A DNA stretch of 64,000 bases from Scalesia atractyloides (lineage: Eukaryota > Streptophyta > Magnoliopsida > Asterales > Asteraceae). This document shows positions 1-10,135 of the stretch, in pieces. The DNA lies in contig CAMTDV010000012.1 in assembly GCA_947069175.1 (NCBI GenBank), positions 40,146,341-40,210,340 on the forward strand. The letters are read 5' to 3'. The notes under the pieces were generated by a model. The model saw nothing but the letters and a program-made list of their open reading frames with translations, made no database searches and was not told the DNA's origin. Position numbers and translations under genes: made by a program. The first letter of the stretch is position 1, and every line of letters starts with the position of its first letter.

Positions 1-1
1 T

Positions 2-990
2 GGAGGGCAAGGTTTTTTCGTCAGATGATGTTAAGTTGGTACTATTTCAATTTTCATTGGAGGATAAAGCAAAGAGGTGGTTCCATACTCTACCGTCCGC
101 CTCGATCTATACATAGGTCGATATGCAACAATGATTTCTAGAAGAATTTTTCACGGCCCAAAAGACAAATAAAGCTAGGCGGAGCTTACGAAGTTTTCAA
201 CAACAACCGGTGAAATGTTTCATGAGGCGTTTGAGAGGTTTAATATGATGCTAAAGAATTGACCTCATCATGGCGTTGCATTATGGGAATTGTTGAATGC
301 TTTTCACGAGGGGTTGAGCTTGAAATATGCTCGAGATTCGATGTCCATCACCAACGGTACTTTTGGTACAAACTTTGAGCAAGATGATTAGGCATTCTTG
401 GAGCAAATGGCGGTTACATCAAAAAGGAAAGCACAATCTTCAAGGCGGGCGAGACATGTTATCATAAGACCCCAAGTATATGCAGTAGATGATGGAGGGG
501 CGCAAGCGACGAATCAGGTATATGATGTTTGTACTAACTTAATGAATTGGGTCATGCAGCGGAGGTATGCTTGGTGGGAGTGGGTGAAAATCAAGTAAAA
601 GAGGTGAATGCTATTCAAGGGGGTGGTCATAATTTTAACATGAACTCGAACACACACCACCCCGGGCTATGGAAACATCCCAATTTTCATTATGGGAACC
701 CAGCGAACCAAGCCAATCCAAATTTCCAAGGAGCTCAAAGAAATTTGTTCCACACCAACAATATAATCAAGGTCAAACTTCATCAAGTGGCAATGAAGTT
801 ATGGATATGCTCCGGATGATGCAACAAGACATGCAAAGGAGAAATCAACTTGATGAAGCTCGAATGCAAAAGGATGAGATTCGGGATAAAGCCATCCAAT
901 CATTGACCACACAGATGGGGCAACTGGCTAGTAAGGTAGCAACTTTGAAGCAACAGAAAGGAAACTTCCCAATGATACCAAACTAACCCG
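2..990 (+). pseudogene. Athila-type gag remnant
   Basis: Structural Gag protein that would coat the element RNA. The start lies outside the window. Positions 2-110 read as a retrotransposon gag domain (LVLFQFSLEDKAKRWFHTLP). A stop follows at about 111, and the frame changes repeatedly through 600. From 601 the text reads VNAIQGGGHNFNMNSN and HPNFHYGNP, and 800-986 gives a coiled segment with MGQLASKVATLKQQKG; both are typical of Athila Gag C-termini. In-frame stops and at least three frame changes make it non-functional. Confidence 0.7.
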
Positions 991-1075
991 AAGAACATAA
1001 AGAAGATATCGATCAATGGGGTAAGTTTCGTTCCTAAAAATGATAAATGTTTAACTACTTCAGTTGTTCATGTGA

Positions 1076-1503
1076 TTGCAAGTGTTAATGAAACAAGTGT
1101 CGAGAGATGTGGAAGTTATACAGGGGAACCAGTTATCCCGATTCAAGTTGGGAGTTCAAGATACACAAAGCATTGTTGGATTACGGAGCAGGGATGAAAT
1201 TCTCCCGGGTAGCCTGTACGACAAGTACAACTTTGGTCCTTACACGAGATTGATAGCATGGCGGTGTTCGCGGATGTGAGTTGGAAGCAACCCCGAGGGG
1301 TTGTGAAAGACGTAGTGATACAATTGGGCGAGTTTTACTACTCGGTGGAATTTATGGAGATCGACCACGTACCGTCGAAAACTTACGAGCAGTGGCAGGC
1401 AGTGTTGGGTCGTCCATTCTTATACACGGCAATTTTGCTCAACTCGATTGCAGAACGAATGGTCACCATGAACTACGAGAATCATAAGTTGTACTTTGAG
1501 TGA
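1076..1503 (+). pseudogene. Athila-type retropepsin C-terminal remnant
   Basis: The reading frame at 1258-1503 contains QPRGVVKDVVIQLGEFYYSV and LGRPFLYTAILLN. This matches the second half of Athila/Tat aspartic proteases (RGVxxDVLVxV ... ILGRPFL). The upstream part (1076-1257) is in another frame. The catalytic Asp-Thr/Ser-Gly triplet is not clearly visible. The frame ends at a stop at 1501-1503 rather than running on into a reverse transcriptase, so pol is missing here. Confidence 0.6.
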
Positions 1504-1663
1504 TCTAGCACAATCCTGCTAGTACCATTTTTGTCACCGAGAGGTGAGTTATTGTGAGGGGTGTGTTATGTAGTATATGGTAAGTTGACAATGGGTGATT
1601 TGTTTGTGTTTGGTTTATATGGTGATCACTTTTAAGTTTGAATACGTTTTAAGTGTGGGGATG
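1504..1663 (+). other. G0 3' untranslated stretch and polypurine tract
   Basis: About 160 bp without coding potential. It ends in the purine-rich run AAGTGTGGGGATG (1651-1663) directly before the LTR start at about 1664, as expected of a plus-strand polypurine tract. Confidence 0.6.
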
Positions 1664-1952
1664 TGATGGGCGGTCTATTGGACAACCCGTAAGTGCGTTA
1701 AAATGATCAATATTCCATGTTTAAATGAGTTATCGTTATGATTTGATATCTACGGTGTATATGGCTTTTGCAGGTACCAAAGGGCATAAACAAGTGATTT
1801 TAACGTGCTTTGATGGGAGCTTGCACTTGACCAAGAGAAGATGAAGACATGGAGAGTTGATAAATGAACAAAAATGGAAAACTGCTGACCACCGTAAGCT
1901 ACGGAACGTAGCTTACGGTGGTGTCTGATCATGCTACGCGCCGTAAGCCAGT
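1664..1952 (+). mobile_element. G0 3' LTR, first part
   Basis: The LTR starts TGATGGGCGG after the polypurine tract and runs to the G1 insertion site at 1952. It contains repeated CCGTAGCTTACGG-type words, including a strong hairpin at 1888-1922. The same words resume at 16611 after G1, which proves the two pieces were once continuous. Confidence 0.7.
1888..1922 (+). repeat. Perfect 16-bp inverted repeat in the G0 LTR
   Basis: ACCACCGTAAGCTACG (1888-1903) and its exact reverse complement (1907-1922) are separated by 3 bp. Related words recur at 1941-1948 and 16611-16642. In RNA this would form a very stable hairpin. Confidence 0.85.
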
Positions 1953-2218
1953 TGTAACGCCTCGCTTTTCATACTTTCCTAAATTAGAAAGTATTGTTGT
2001 ATTTCTATATTTGGAAACTTGTATTCGTATTTGTTTTCCTTGTAATCCGAGACTTGAATCATAATAAAGCTTATACTTGATACTTACTTGTCTTATATGC
2101 ATTTAAACGTTAAATACACGCAAACTGATACTTATACGCCATTCACACTCGATACTTATATACTTATACGCAATAAAACTCGTAAAATTGACAAAATAAA
2201 ACTCGTAAACTGATACTT
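1953..2218 (+). mobile_element. G1 truncated 5' LTR
   Basis: Matches the first part of the G5 LTR (53880 to about 54170), including the TTTCCTAAATTAGAAAG-type hairpin and GGAAACTTGTATTC. At about 2210-2220 the sequence jumps to leader sequence that in G5 lies at about 58675. The jump occurs at the shared word ATACTTGTT, so about 4.5 kb of the equivalent region is missing. Confidence 0.7.
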
Positions 2219-2479
2219 GTTACCTCGTTCATTTCAACCGTTATACTATTCGCACCGTTATACTATTCGCACGTTTATCACAATCCAAAACAATATTAAT
2301 CCTCGTGAACAAACTAAATTTATACTCTTTTATTCGCATTCATATTATACATGCTATACTTGTTAAACTCATGCAATTTAGGTGAAATTATGTGAACCTT
2401 ATACGTACTCATACATGCAAAACTTGTTGTTTTTACATTATGATCAAGTCTCATCCCTTGCTCTATTTTCAAACCTCTA
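2219..2479 (+). other. G1 leader fragment
   Basis: Non-coding AT-rich stretch homologous to the G5 leader at 58679-58938. Shared words include CTTGTTACCTCGTTCATT and TTTTTACATTATGATCAAG. It leads directly into the gag start. Confidence 0.65.
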
Positions 2480-3700
2480 GATGTCTACCCTAACTCTTCC
2501 AAGAAGTCAAAGAGGTCCAACAGAGGATCCAGCAACAATGATGACTCTATGTCTAAAGAAGACCTCATCAGTCTAGTGGCTGAGCAAATGGCTGACCAAA
2601 TGGCCGTGTTATCCCTGATATTGTTAGCCACCTCCAAACCATCCAAACGGAAGGTACCCCTAGGTCCTCCGCCGATTCGAAAACCGACGCATCCAAAATT
2701 CTTACTAGTTCAAGCACTTCATGGCTTGCAAACCTGTTGAGTTCACCGGCTTGGACGATGTAACAGCCATGATCAACGGTTCGACACAATGGAGCTTACC
2801 TTCTTCAGGGGGGTGCCCTAATAACCTTCGAACCCGCAACGCTACCGAGGTCTTTCACAAAAGAGCCCTCGAGTGGTGGACTACCGACCGCAACAAGCGT
2901 GGCAACGAAGCAGCTCATGCATTAACTTGGGAAGAGCTTAAGGAGCTCATGAAGGATCAATTCTGTCCTCCCCATGAAACCCAGAAGCTCGAAAATGAAT
3001 TTTGGAATCTTCCTCAACAGGGGAGTGACGTCGAAGGTTTGATCACACGCTTCAAACATTGAGTATAATCTGTCCTGGACAGGTAGATACTGTTCCCAAT
3101 GCGATTGCTAAGCTTATTCGTTTGCTCTCTCCTATAATCATGAACCATGTAGCCACCACCAACCCCAAAACCCTTGATGAAGCTTTTAGCATAGCCATCC
3201 TGCTTAACCACAACTGCATCCTTCAGGGGGCCTATGAAAAGCTCTCTACAAAGCATGCGCACCAAGCTATCGCCGACACCACCGCTACCGAAACTCCTCC
3301 CTTCCAAGCCAAGGAAACAGAGCGGAACAAGAAGCGGAAGCTTCTATCCAAAAGAACGCGGTTGTTACTCCGCCTACCCCTACGTCATTAAACGTCATCG
3401 CCACTACCCAAAGCACTGACCAGCTCAAACGTTGTTACACTAGATCTCACCCTCAGTGTACTACCTGCCTCTACCATCATCTCGTCGGTATCCATGCCGA
3501 AAGTGCGCCCAATGTTAGAGATTAGGGCACTTATCCAACCGTTGCCGAAGCTTTCCTCCACCCTAAAATCAGCAACCCTTAGCCATTACACATAACCCTC
3601 ACCCTCAACCTCAAGCCACTTCCACTAGGGCATGTTACAACTGTGGTGATCCTAACCATTTCGCCGACGTATGCCCCAGCGCGCCATCAACCAGCAGCAA
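2480..3700 (+). pseudogene. G1 gag (gypsy) with two zinc knuckles, broken
   Basis: Gag capsid/nucleocapsid gene starting ATGTCTACC at about 2480. Frame breaks occur around 2570-2720. Positions 2721-3060 read as a retrotransposon gag core (ALEWWTTDRNKRG ... LTWEELKELMKDQFCPPHE). The frame changes near 3060 and continues in 3059-3391 (NHVATTNPKTLDEAF). Two CCHC knuckles can be read: CAQC-stop-RLGHLSNRC near 3505-3545, with an in-frame stop, and CYNCGDPNHFADVC near 3630-3675. It closely resembles the G5 gag. Stops and frameshifts make it a pseudogene. Confidence 0.75.
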
Positions 3701-3707
3701 CGCCAAC

Positions 3708-4013
3708 GTGAACCTGCTAAAAATCGAGCTTTCGTGCTCACCTCCACTCAAGCCCAAGGTTCAAAGCGATGTAATTACCAGTACATTCCTTGTGAATCAT
3801 GTCTATGCTTCTTGCTTATTTGATACTGGCACAGATAGAAGTTTTGTATCTGTTGGATTTGAACCCTTGCTTAAGTGTGAACGATCTAAGTTGCTCGATC
3901 CTTTCGTTGTAGAAGTAGTAACGGTAAAACCGCTGCCGTTACCTCTGTCCTCCCTCGTTGTTCTTTGGATCTTAACGGTCATACATTCTCGACTTCAACG
4001 TGCATTTAAATGA
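3708..4013 (+). pseudogene. G1 retropepsin remnant
   Basis: Aspartic protease segment with the catalytic triplet intact in VYASCLFDTGTDRSFVS (about 3808-3858), preceded by the usual strand VITSTFLVN. It ends at a stop at 4013 just before LTR-like sequence. The flap and C-terminal half are not recognisable. Confidence 0.75.
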
Positions 4014-4019
4014 CCGAGC

Positions 4020-4307
4020 CACCTTCACCCTCTCGTGACCCGTGAGAGGGCACGATCCGGAAGTATTCGTTTGAAGCTCATGGATTGGCCCATTTTGTGC
4101 TTCTTCCATTAAATACCCCCAACTAATACCTCCTAATTTACCTATAAATACCCCACTCCATCTCCTCTCAATTCATACCTCAATTCATCTCTTCTCTTCT
4201 CTCTCAAAGCTCTAAGAGCTCTTCTCCTCTAAAAGATCAAGGCTCCAAAAGTGCGTTCTAACTCACCTCTCTCTTTTGATCTTTCTTCTTTCTTACTACT
4301 AGGAATT
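4020..4307 (+). mobile_element. G1 3' LTR, part before C1
   Basis: Pyrimidine-rich LTR sequence with a TATA box (CCTATAAATACC, about 4141-4152) and a CT-rich leader start. The exact junction with the protease remnant is uncertain because the internal region was deleted. It is interrupted at 4307 by C1 and resumes at 15125. Confidence 0.6.
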
Positions 4308-5023
4308 TGTAGGTCCATCTGCGGATGTCAAACCTATTCCTTGTTCATATAACATACACACAAGTGCGGAATCCAAGTGTGCATGCAACCAAAGAAAAGT
4401 AAAGAACACGGAGTAACCAAAGATTCACTATCTTGATTAAGATTGATAACAAATACAAACATATACACACAATGCTCGTATGACTCAAACAAACTTGATG
4501 TGTTCTTGTGTCTTCGTCTTCACCAGAAATGCTGAGAGGCTCACTGGACCAAAGGGCTCACAGTCTGGTGTGTTAGTCAGTCACCTTGACTGACAAGTGC
4601 GTGTCTGCTTATATAGTGTCTGTCTAGATTTCGTACGAGTCATGATACTAGACATACGGAACACACTATTTCACACGAGACACATCTCCTGGAAATTGGT
4701 GCGGAGCATCTGTTTCGTACGAAACACTTGTTTAGTACGAAAACACTCATTGATTTCGTACGAATCATCTGACTCGTACGAAATCTCTGACTCGCACAGA
4801 ATTCTTCTTCTTGTAGAACGTGTGTAAACGTGATGTTTACAAGACTCAACGGTATGCACACATGCAACGATTAACACAGACAACCTAAGAAGTCATACTA
4901 GATCAAGATAGAAGGATATCTCGATCTATTCGACATGACCAAACCTATACAGACACTTTAGCAAAGACCGTACAATTACAACTATAATTAAGAACAAGCG
5001 ACAGACACAATACTGTATCAACA
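4308..5023 (-). mobile_element. C1 3' LTR
   Basis: 716-bp LTR. The minus strand carries a TATA box TATATAAG (4608-4615). The U3 holds a cluster of TCGTACGA-type words between 4630 and 4800. It ends in TATCAACA at 5023, next to the polypurine tract. Confidence 0.88.
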
Positions 5024-5036
5024 AACTCCCCCTTGG
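5024..5036 (-). other. C1 polypurine tract
   Basis: On the minus strand CCAAGGGGGAGTT lies directly against the 3' LTR. This is the standard copia plus-strand primer. Confidence 0.85.
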
Positions 5037-6744
5037 ATGTTGCTTGGTCTTTGTCTTCGGTCTTTGTCTTCATATGTTGGTCTTCGTATGAATGGTTTGG
5101 AGTATTAAAAAACTCCCCCTGAAGATCTGCTTATCCATTGATAGATCTGTTATCCAATGATTAGAGCATCAGGTCTTCGAACTTCTATGAAACTCAAATC
5201 TTTCTTGTTTCCTTTTTTGACTTGTCAGATTTCTTCGTTGCTGGTATTTGTTTATGTTCTTTTTGTATCAATTTGTACTGATAAAACAAATATAATTAGA
5301 ACACAAATTTATCAGGGAATACACACGAAAAACTTATCATAATTTCTTCGTATGATTGTATTCCCTGAACGAGATATACACACTCGTATGAATTCCAGCA
5401 GCAGATTTGAGAAAAACAAGTGACCAAGTCAATTCAAATGACTAGATTCGTTCGTATGAGATACACACACTCAAACGAATTTCGGATTTTGGATTTCTTT
5501 TGATGAGTTACTTGTTGCAAGATATTACTTTATGAAGTTGCAATATCAAACAAAGGTTCTTTGGCATATCTTGGTAGAAAACATTCGAGTATCAACTTTG
5601 GCTAACTTTCAAAAAGTAATTACATAAGCAACTAAGTAAACTAGACATAAAATCAAAATATACAGATAAACTACAATCTTTTTCGAGTTTCAAGGTAAAG
5701 AATCATACCAGCATTTTAATCTTTGTCAAAAACGATATGGTTTTCAAAATTAAACAGATAAGTATTTAACCATGATGATCGGTATTGTTGTCCACGTAAG
5801 CTCAGACTTATCAGATGTAATCATGATTAGAAGATATGATTAAGGCATGAATTATACTTACTAGCCGGTGTTCAACACATCAGACACATTCCCGTATCAA
5901 GATATGCACGAGATAAAATCTTATCGGTGAGTATACTACTTTATCATCTGTTTTGACGTATATGAATGATGTGAGATACTCACTTATTTTTTATTGAAAA
6001 TAAGCCCTTTGTGATTTAATCACTCATTGATGAGGAACTTGATTTTCATATGCATGCAGGACACAGGAGTAAGTCCTGTGAATAGGTTAGTACCATCGTA
6101 CCGACAAAGAGACGAACTTAGCTCCCGCATAAACTTGTGATATTTTATCACTTATTTTGGGGATGTGATATTTTTATCACTTATTTGATGGTCGGATGTA
6201 GTATGTACACATATGTATGATATCATCGAAGTTCTAGACTTGCGCCACTGTTATTTTTTCGGCAAAAGATTCAACCATGATACCCAGATGATAAGCAAAC
6301 ATAAGACCGTATATCTCAGATCCTCGGCACTCTATCAAACAAAATTTCGGTACCAAGACCATATGCTAATGAATGGTTCCCACCTGGCGTTCTGTCTGTT
6401 AGGTTTATATCAACCTGCACATTTTAGTTCATTGTGAGCCTACCGATCATCATAAGTAAAAGCTACTAATCAATCTACTTTTTATGCTTTTAACCATTTC
6501 TGACAGATTTACCGGTGGATTCATCATCTTCAACTTATCCATGAAACTCATTTTTGAGTTTTCTAATGTTTTTGTATTTTTCTGAATTTTCTCCCCTTAA
6601 ACAAATAAGGTAAATAAAACACATATTTTTGTATTTTCTTGAAATTTACTCCCCCTAAAATAAAAAACTGAAAATCTTTTTGTAGTTTTAGATTTTTGAA
6701 AAGAATACACAAAAATAGTTAGCCATGGTTGAGTTACTCGGGTT
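5037..6744 (-). other. C1 non-coding region between RNase H and 3' LTR
   Basis: About 1.7 kb with no credible reading frame on either strand. It contains a few TCGTATGA-type words (5340-5475) that resemble those of the LTR. SIRE-type copia elements often carry an extra env-like frame here. I see none, so it is either eroded or was always non-coding. Confidence 0.6.
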
Positions 6745-7421
6745 TCACCTTGATGCCATTGACCAAAAGTAGATAATCAAAACGTGATCTTTCAAAGGCT
6801 TTAGTAAAAAGGTCGGCACGTTGGTGATCAGTGTGGATTTTAACAACATCAATAAGTCTCTTTTCATAACAATCTCGTATGAAATGATACTTAATCTCAA
6901 TGTGTTTGTTTTTGAATGATGTACAGGATTCCGAGTCATCTGTAAAGCAGCTTCATTATCAACAAAAATAGGAGTAGTAAGAAATTCAAAACCGTAGTAT
7001 GCGCATTTGCTATTGAATCCATAGAACTTGAGAGCAGTAACTAGAAGCTGATATATACTAAGCCTCACATGTTGATGCAGCTACACATGTCTGCTTTTTG
7101 CATTGCCACGTGACTAGTCGATTTCCCAAGAACTGACATCCTGTGTTGTTGACTTTGCATTATTTTACAGCCGCCATGATCAGAATCACTGAATACTGTC
7201 AGATCAAAGTTATCATCCTTAGGGTACCATAGACCAGTGTCAGGGCGTCCCTTCAAAAAACGAAAGATCCTTTTCACAGGCATCAAATGAGAAACCTTCG
7301 GACTAGACTGATAGCGCGCTAGAAGGCATGTTGGATACATTATGTCGGGTTTTGAAGCAGTAAGATACATGAGAGATTCGATCATAGCACGATAGAGAGA
7401 TGGTTCTACATGTTCACCCAT
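6745..7421 (-). pseudogene. C1 RNase H remnant
   Basis: Removes RNA from RNA-DNA hybrids during reverse transcription. The minus strand reads LMYLTASKPDIMYPTCLLAR and TVFSDSDHGGC (catalytic Asp of copia RNase H) in 7065-7421. It then continues in another frame with IFVDNEAALQMTRNPVHHSK and a C-terminal VPTFLLKPL stretch in 6745-7068. At least two frame changes disrupt it. Confidence 0.8.
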
Positions 7422-7439
7422 TCAGTCTAGAGTAATCCC

Positions 7440-8230
7440 ATGATTTTGAGCTAATAGAGTTCCCAAAGGTTTTGAGTCATCCATCTGAAATCGTTTGAGA
7501 ATATCTCCGACGTACTTGGTTTGATGGACAAAATCCCTTTCTTTGATTGCTGAACCTGCAAACCTAAAAAGAAAGTCATTTCTCCCATAGCGCTCATCTC
7601 GAACTTCTCCTCATCACCTGTTCGAATTCTTTTCACATTCGAGTGTTAGTAGACCCAAATATAATATCATCCACATAAACTGTACTAGCAGTAAATCCTC
7701 GTCCTTTCCTTGATGAAGATAGTACAGTCAATCAGGCCTCGTCGAAAACCATTCATCAACAGACAGGTAGACAACGTTTCATACCAAGCCCTCGGAGCTT
7801 GATGAAGACCATATAACGCCTTGTTGAGAAGCCAAACCTTGTCAGGATGGAGAGGATCTTCAAAACCGGCGGTTGCTCAACATATACTTCCTCTACCACA
7901 CCATGAAGAAATGCACTCTTCACATCCATCTGATAAATGGTGAACTTCTTGAAGGACGCATAAGCCAAAAAGATTCTTATGGCCTTAAGTCGTGCAACCG
8001 GTGCATAAACTTCATTGCAATCGATCCTTTGACCTGATTAAAACCTTGAACAACAAATCGCGCTTTGTTTCTCACAACAACACCTCGGTCATCCTTCTTG
8101 CACTTGTACACCCATCATGTACCAATCTTCTTGGAGTTGTCAGGCCTATCAACCAATTTCCAGACGCCTAACTTCTGAAATTGCTGAAGTTCTTCCTGCA
8201 TGGCTTCAACCCAAGAGTCTTCTTTCATTG
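7440..8230 (-). pseudogene. C1 reverse transcriptase remnant
   Basis: Copia reverse transcriptase. In order on the minus strand: EELQQFQKLGVWKLVDRPDN (8130-8200), NKARFVVQGF, YQMDVKSAFLHGVVEEVYVE (about 7880-7950), then YVDD with IIFGS at 7666-7677 (active-site Asp pair intact), and FFLGLQVQQSKKG (about 7540-7580). Frames change several times and stops are present, so no functional enzyme is encoded. Confidence 0.85.
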
Positions 8231-8845
8231 CCTTCTTCCAAGATTTTGGTTCTACTTGGCACACATAGCAGGCAAAAGACCAATCATTCTGCTCCCCTGA
8301 TTCTCTGATTTCCGAATACAATCCAGCATTCTGGTTGTTTCGAAGCTGATTATGAGTCTGCACACCACTATGGACATCTCCAATAATATTCTGCTGAGGA
8401 TGGATATTATGAATTCGAGTTTCGGCATATCAGGAACTCGAGAATTTATACCCAAATTGTTGATATTCAGATCAACAGTTAAATCGAGAGCTGGATTTGA
8501 TGACGTTGTAGATGCCTGACCTTCAGTCTTCTTGAGGTTGAATATTTGACGTATCATTTGAAAATCTAGGAACCGTACCAGAGGCAGCTTCATTTGCATC
8601 ATGAACCTCATCTTCTTCTGATGAAACATTATAATCCGCAACGTCTTCAATTCCTCATTTTGAACAAGATTGTTAACCGAAGTCGATACTTGAGGGTTAA
8701 CAAAATTGGTTGAACTAATGATGAGTCTACTGCAGTATCACTTTCCAATAACATCGAGTAGCAACTGTTGCATCATCAAAAGTTGGCAGATTAAAGCAGT
8801 CAAACAGCCCATCATAGTCAAACATCTAAGGAGCACCCGGAGCAT
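8231..8845 (-). pseudogene. C1 integrase-RT linker
   Basis: Low-complexity acidic/serine-rich linker (for example GQASTTSSNPALDLTVD at 8460-8520) joining integrase and reverse transcriptase in copia polyproteins. There are frame breaks near 8260 and 8650. Confidence 0.55.
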
Positions 8846-9720
8846 TTATAGCTTGTGTATATATCTGAACCTTGACTTCACCCCATTCTTCAATCTTCTT
8901 CGAAGATAAATTCCATACCGGAAATTAGGAGTAGCATATCCAAGAAAGAAACCTTCAATAGCCTTGGGACCAAGCTTTCCATGTGGGTTGATCATAGTGC
9001 ATTGAGCTCCAAAAGGTTCTAAGAAAGAAATATCTGGTTTCCTTTTATGTAACAACTCAAAGCATGTCTTCATATGTCACTTCACCGTCAAAACTCTATT
9101 CATAGTGTAGCACGCAGTAGCAACAGCTTCTCCCCAAAATTGAACGGGGAGTTCTGATTCAACTAACATGGTTCTTGCAGTTTCAATAAGAGTTCGATTT
9201 TTCCTTTAGCGACGCCATTTTGTTGTGGAGTGTATCGAGAACTGTACTCATGAAGAATACCCTTTGAGGAATAGTACTCGTCCATAACCTTGGATTCTTG
9301 AATTCCATGCCATTGTCACTTCTGATTCTCCTTACTTTCAGATTATACAATTTTTCTAACAGAGTCGAGGAGATTCTTGAGGATAGTCATCAGTAACTAC
9401 CAGACAATAAGAATCACCAAAGGTTTTCTTGTGTTTCATTGGTCCAAAGAGGTCCATATGAAGACGGTATAGTGGCATATTTACTGTGTTGATTTCTTCA
9501 AGGGATGGGATTTTCTCGCTTGCTTCCCTTTCTGGCATGAACACAAACGTCTTGAAGATTAAAATTCTTCACTGGTACACCATTCACTAGATTGTTCTTT
9601 ACCAAATAGTTCATTTTCCTCAGGTGAATGTGTCCCATACGTCTGTTCCAAGAGATTGATTCCTTCTCGGTGGCTTTAGAGACAAAACATGTGACTTGTG
9701 CAGATGTTGTAATAGCTTGG
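8846..9720 (-). pseudogene. C1 integrase remnant with lost catalytic Glu
   Basis: Would insert the cDNA into the genome. Minus-strand order: a decayed HHCC zinc segment (RRMGHIHLRKMNYLVKNN, 9595-9650), RLHMDLFGP with the first catalytic Asp (about 9440-9465), IRSDNGMEFKN with the second Asp (about 9300-9335), then PQQNGVAKGK (about 9205-9235). Other copia copies, including C5 in this window, have NGVAERKN, so the catalytic Glu has become Lys. CFELLHKRKPDISFLEPFGA (8990-9065) follows. Multiple frame breaks. Confidence 0.82.
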
Positions 9721-9727
9721 CTAATAT

Positions 9728-10135
9728 TTAGAATATAAAATCATTAATTCTTTGAGCCGACAGGAGAATCCATTCCTTGGGGAACTTGAATCCAGGCTTC
9801 AGCACATAACATTCGGCATCATCAAAATGTACCGTGAACTTCTTGTCGTAGATTTGAGAAACGCTAAGAAGATTGTGATCAATTTGCCGCACATAATTGA
9901 TCTTGTCGAAGCTCACAACACCATTGGAGACCATTCCTTCTCCAATGATGTATCCACCTTTGTCACCAGCAAAAGCAACATAACCACCCCTAATGCTTTT
10001 CACATCATATAGGAGCCGCAAGTCGCCCGTCATGTGCCTTGATGCTCCACTGTCCACAATCCAATGACTGTTTACAGTTCTCCTGGAACACCCTGCACAT
10101 TGCACAAACAAGATTAGTTTGAAATGGGTACCCAA
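9728..10135 (-). pseudogene. C1 aspartic protease
   Basis: Copia retropepsin, open for 135 codons. SHWIVDSGASRHMTGD (about 10010-10075) carries the intact Asp-Ser-Gly. It continues through GYVAFAGDKGGYIIGEG, NLLSVSQI and ECYVLKPGFKFPKEWILLSA. This domain itself is uninterrupted, but flanking frame breaks separate it from Gag and integrase. Confidence 0.85.

Larger units (their letters stand above)
1..1663 (+). mobile_element. Internal region of a decayed Athila-type Ty3/gypsy element (G0)
   Basis: The window opens inside a gypsy element. Gag remnants are followed by a retropepsin-like tail, a short untranslated stretch and a polypurine tract that leads into an LTR at about 1664. The Gag C-terminal wording (a glycine/asparagine stretch ending in HPNF, then a QMGQLAS coiled segment) fits the Athila lineage. 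No reverse transcriptase or integrase lies between the protease tail and the LTR, so the copy is either gag-protease only or internally deleted. Its 3' LTR was split by element G1: TSD CCAGT at 1948-1952 and 16572-16576. Confidence 0.75.

Noticed and set aside
5037..6744. env-like gene in C1
   Set aside because: No frame longer than about 75 codons and no membrane or coil pattern on the minus strand.
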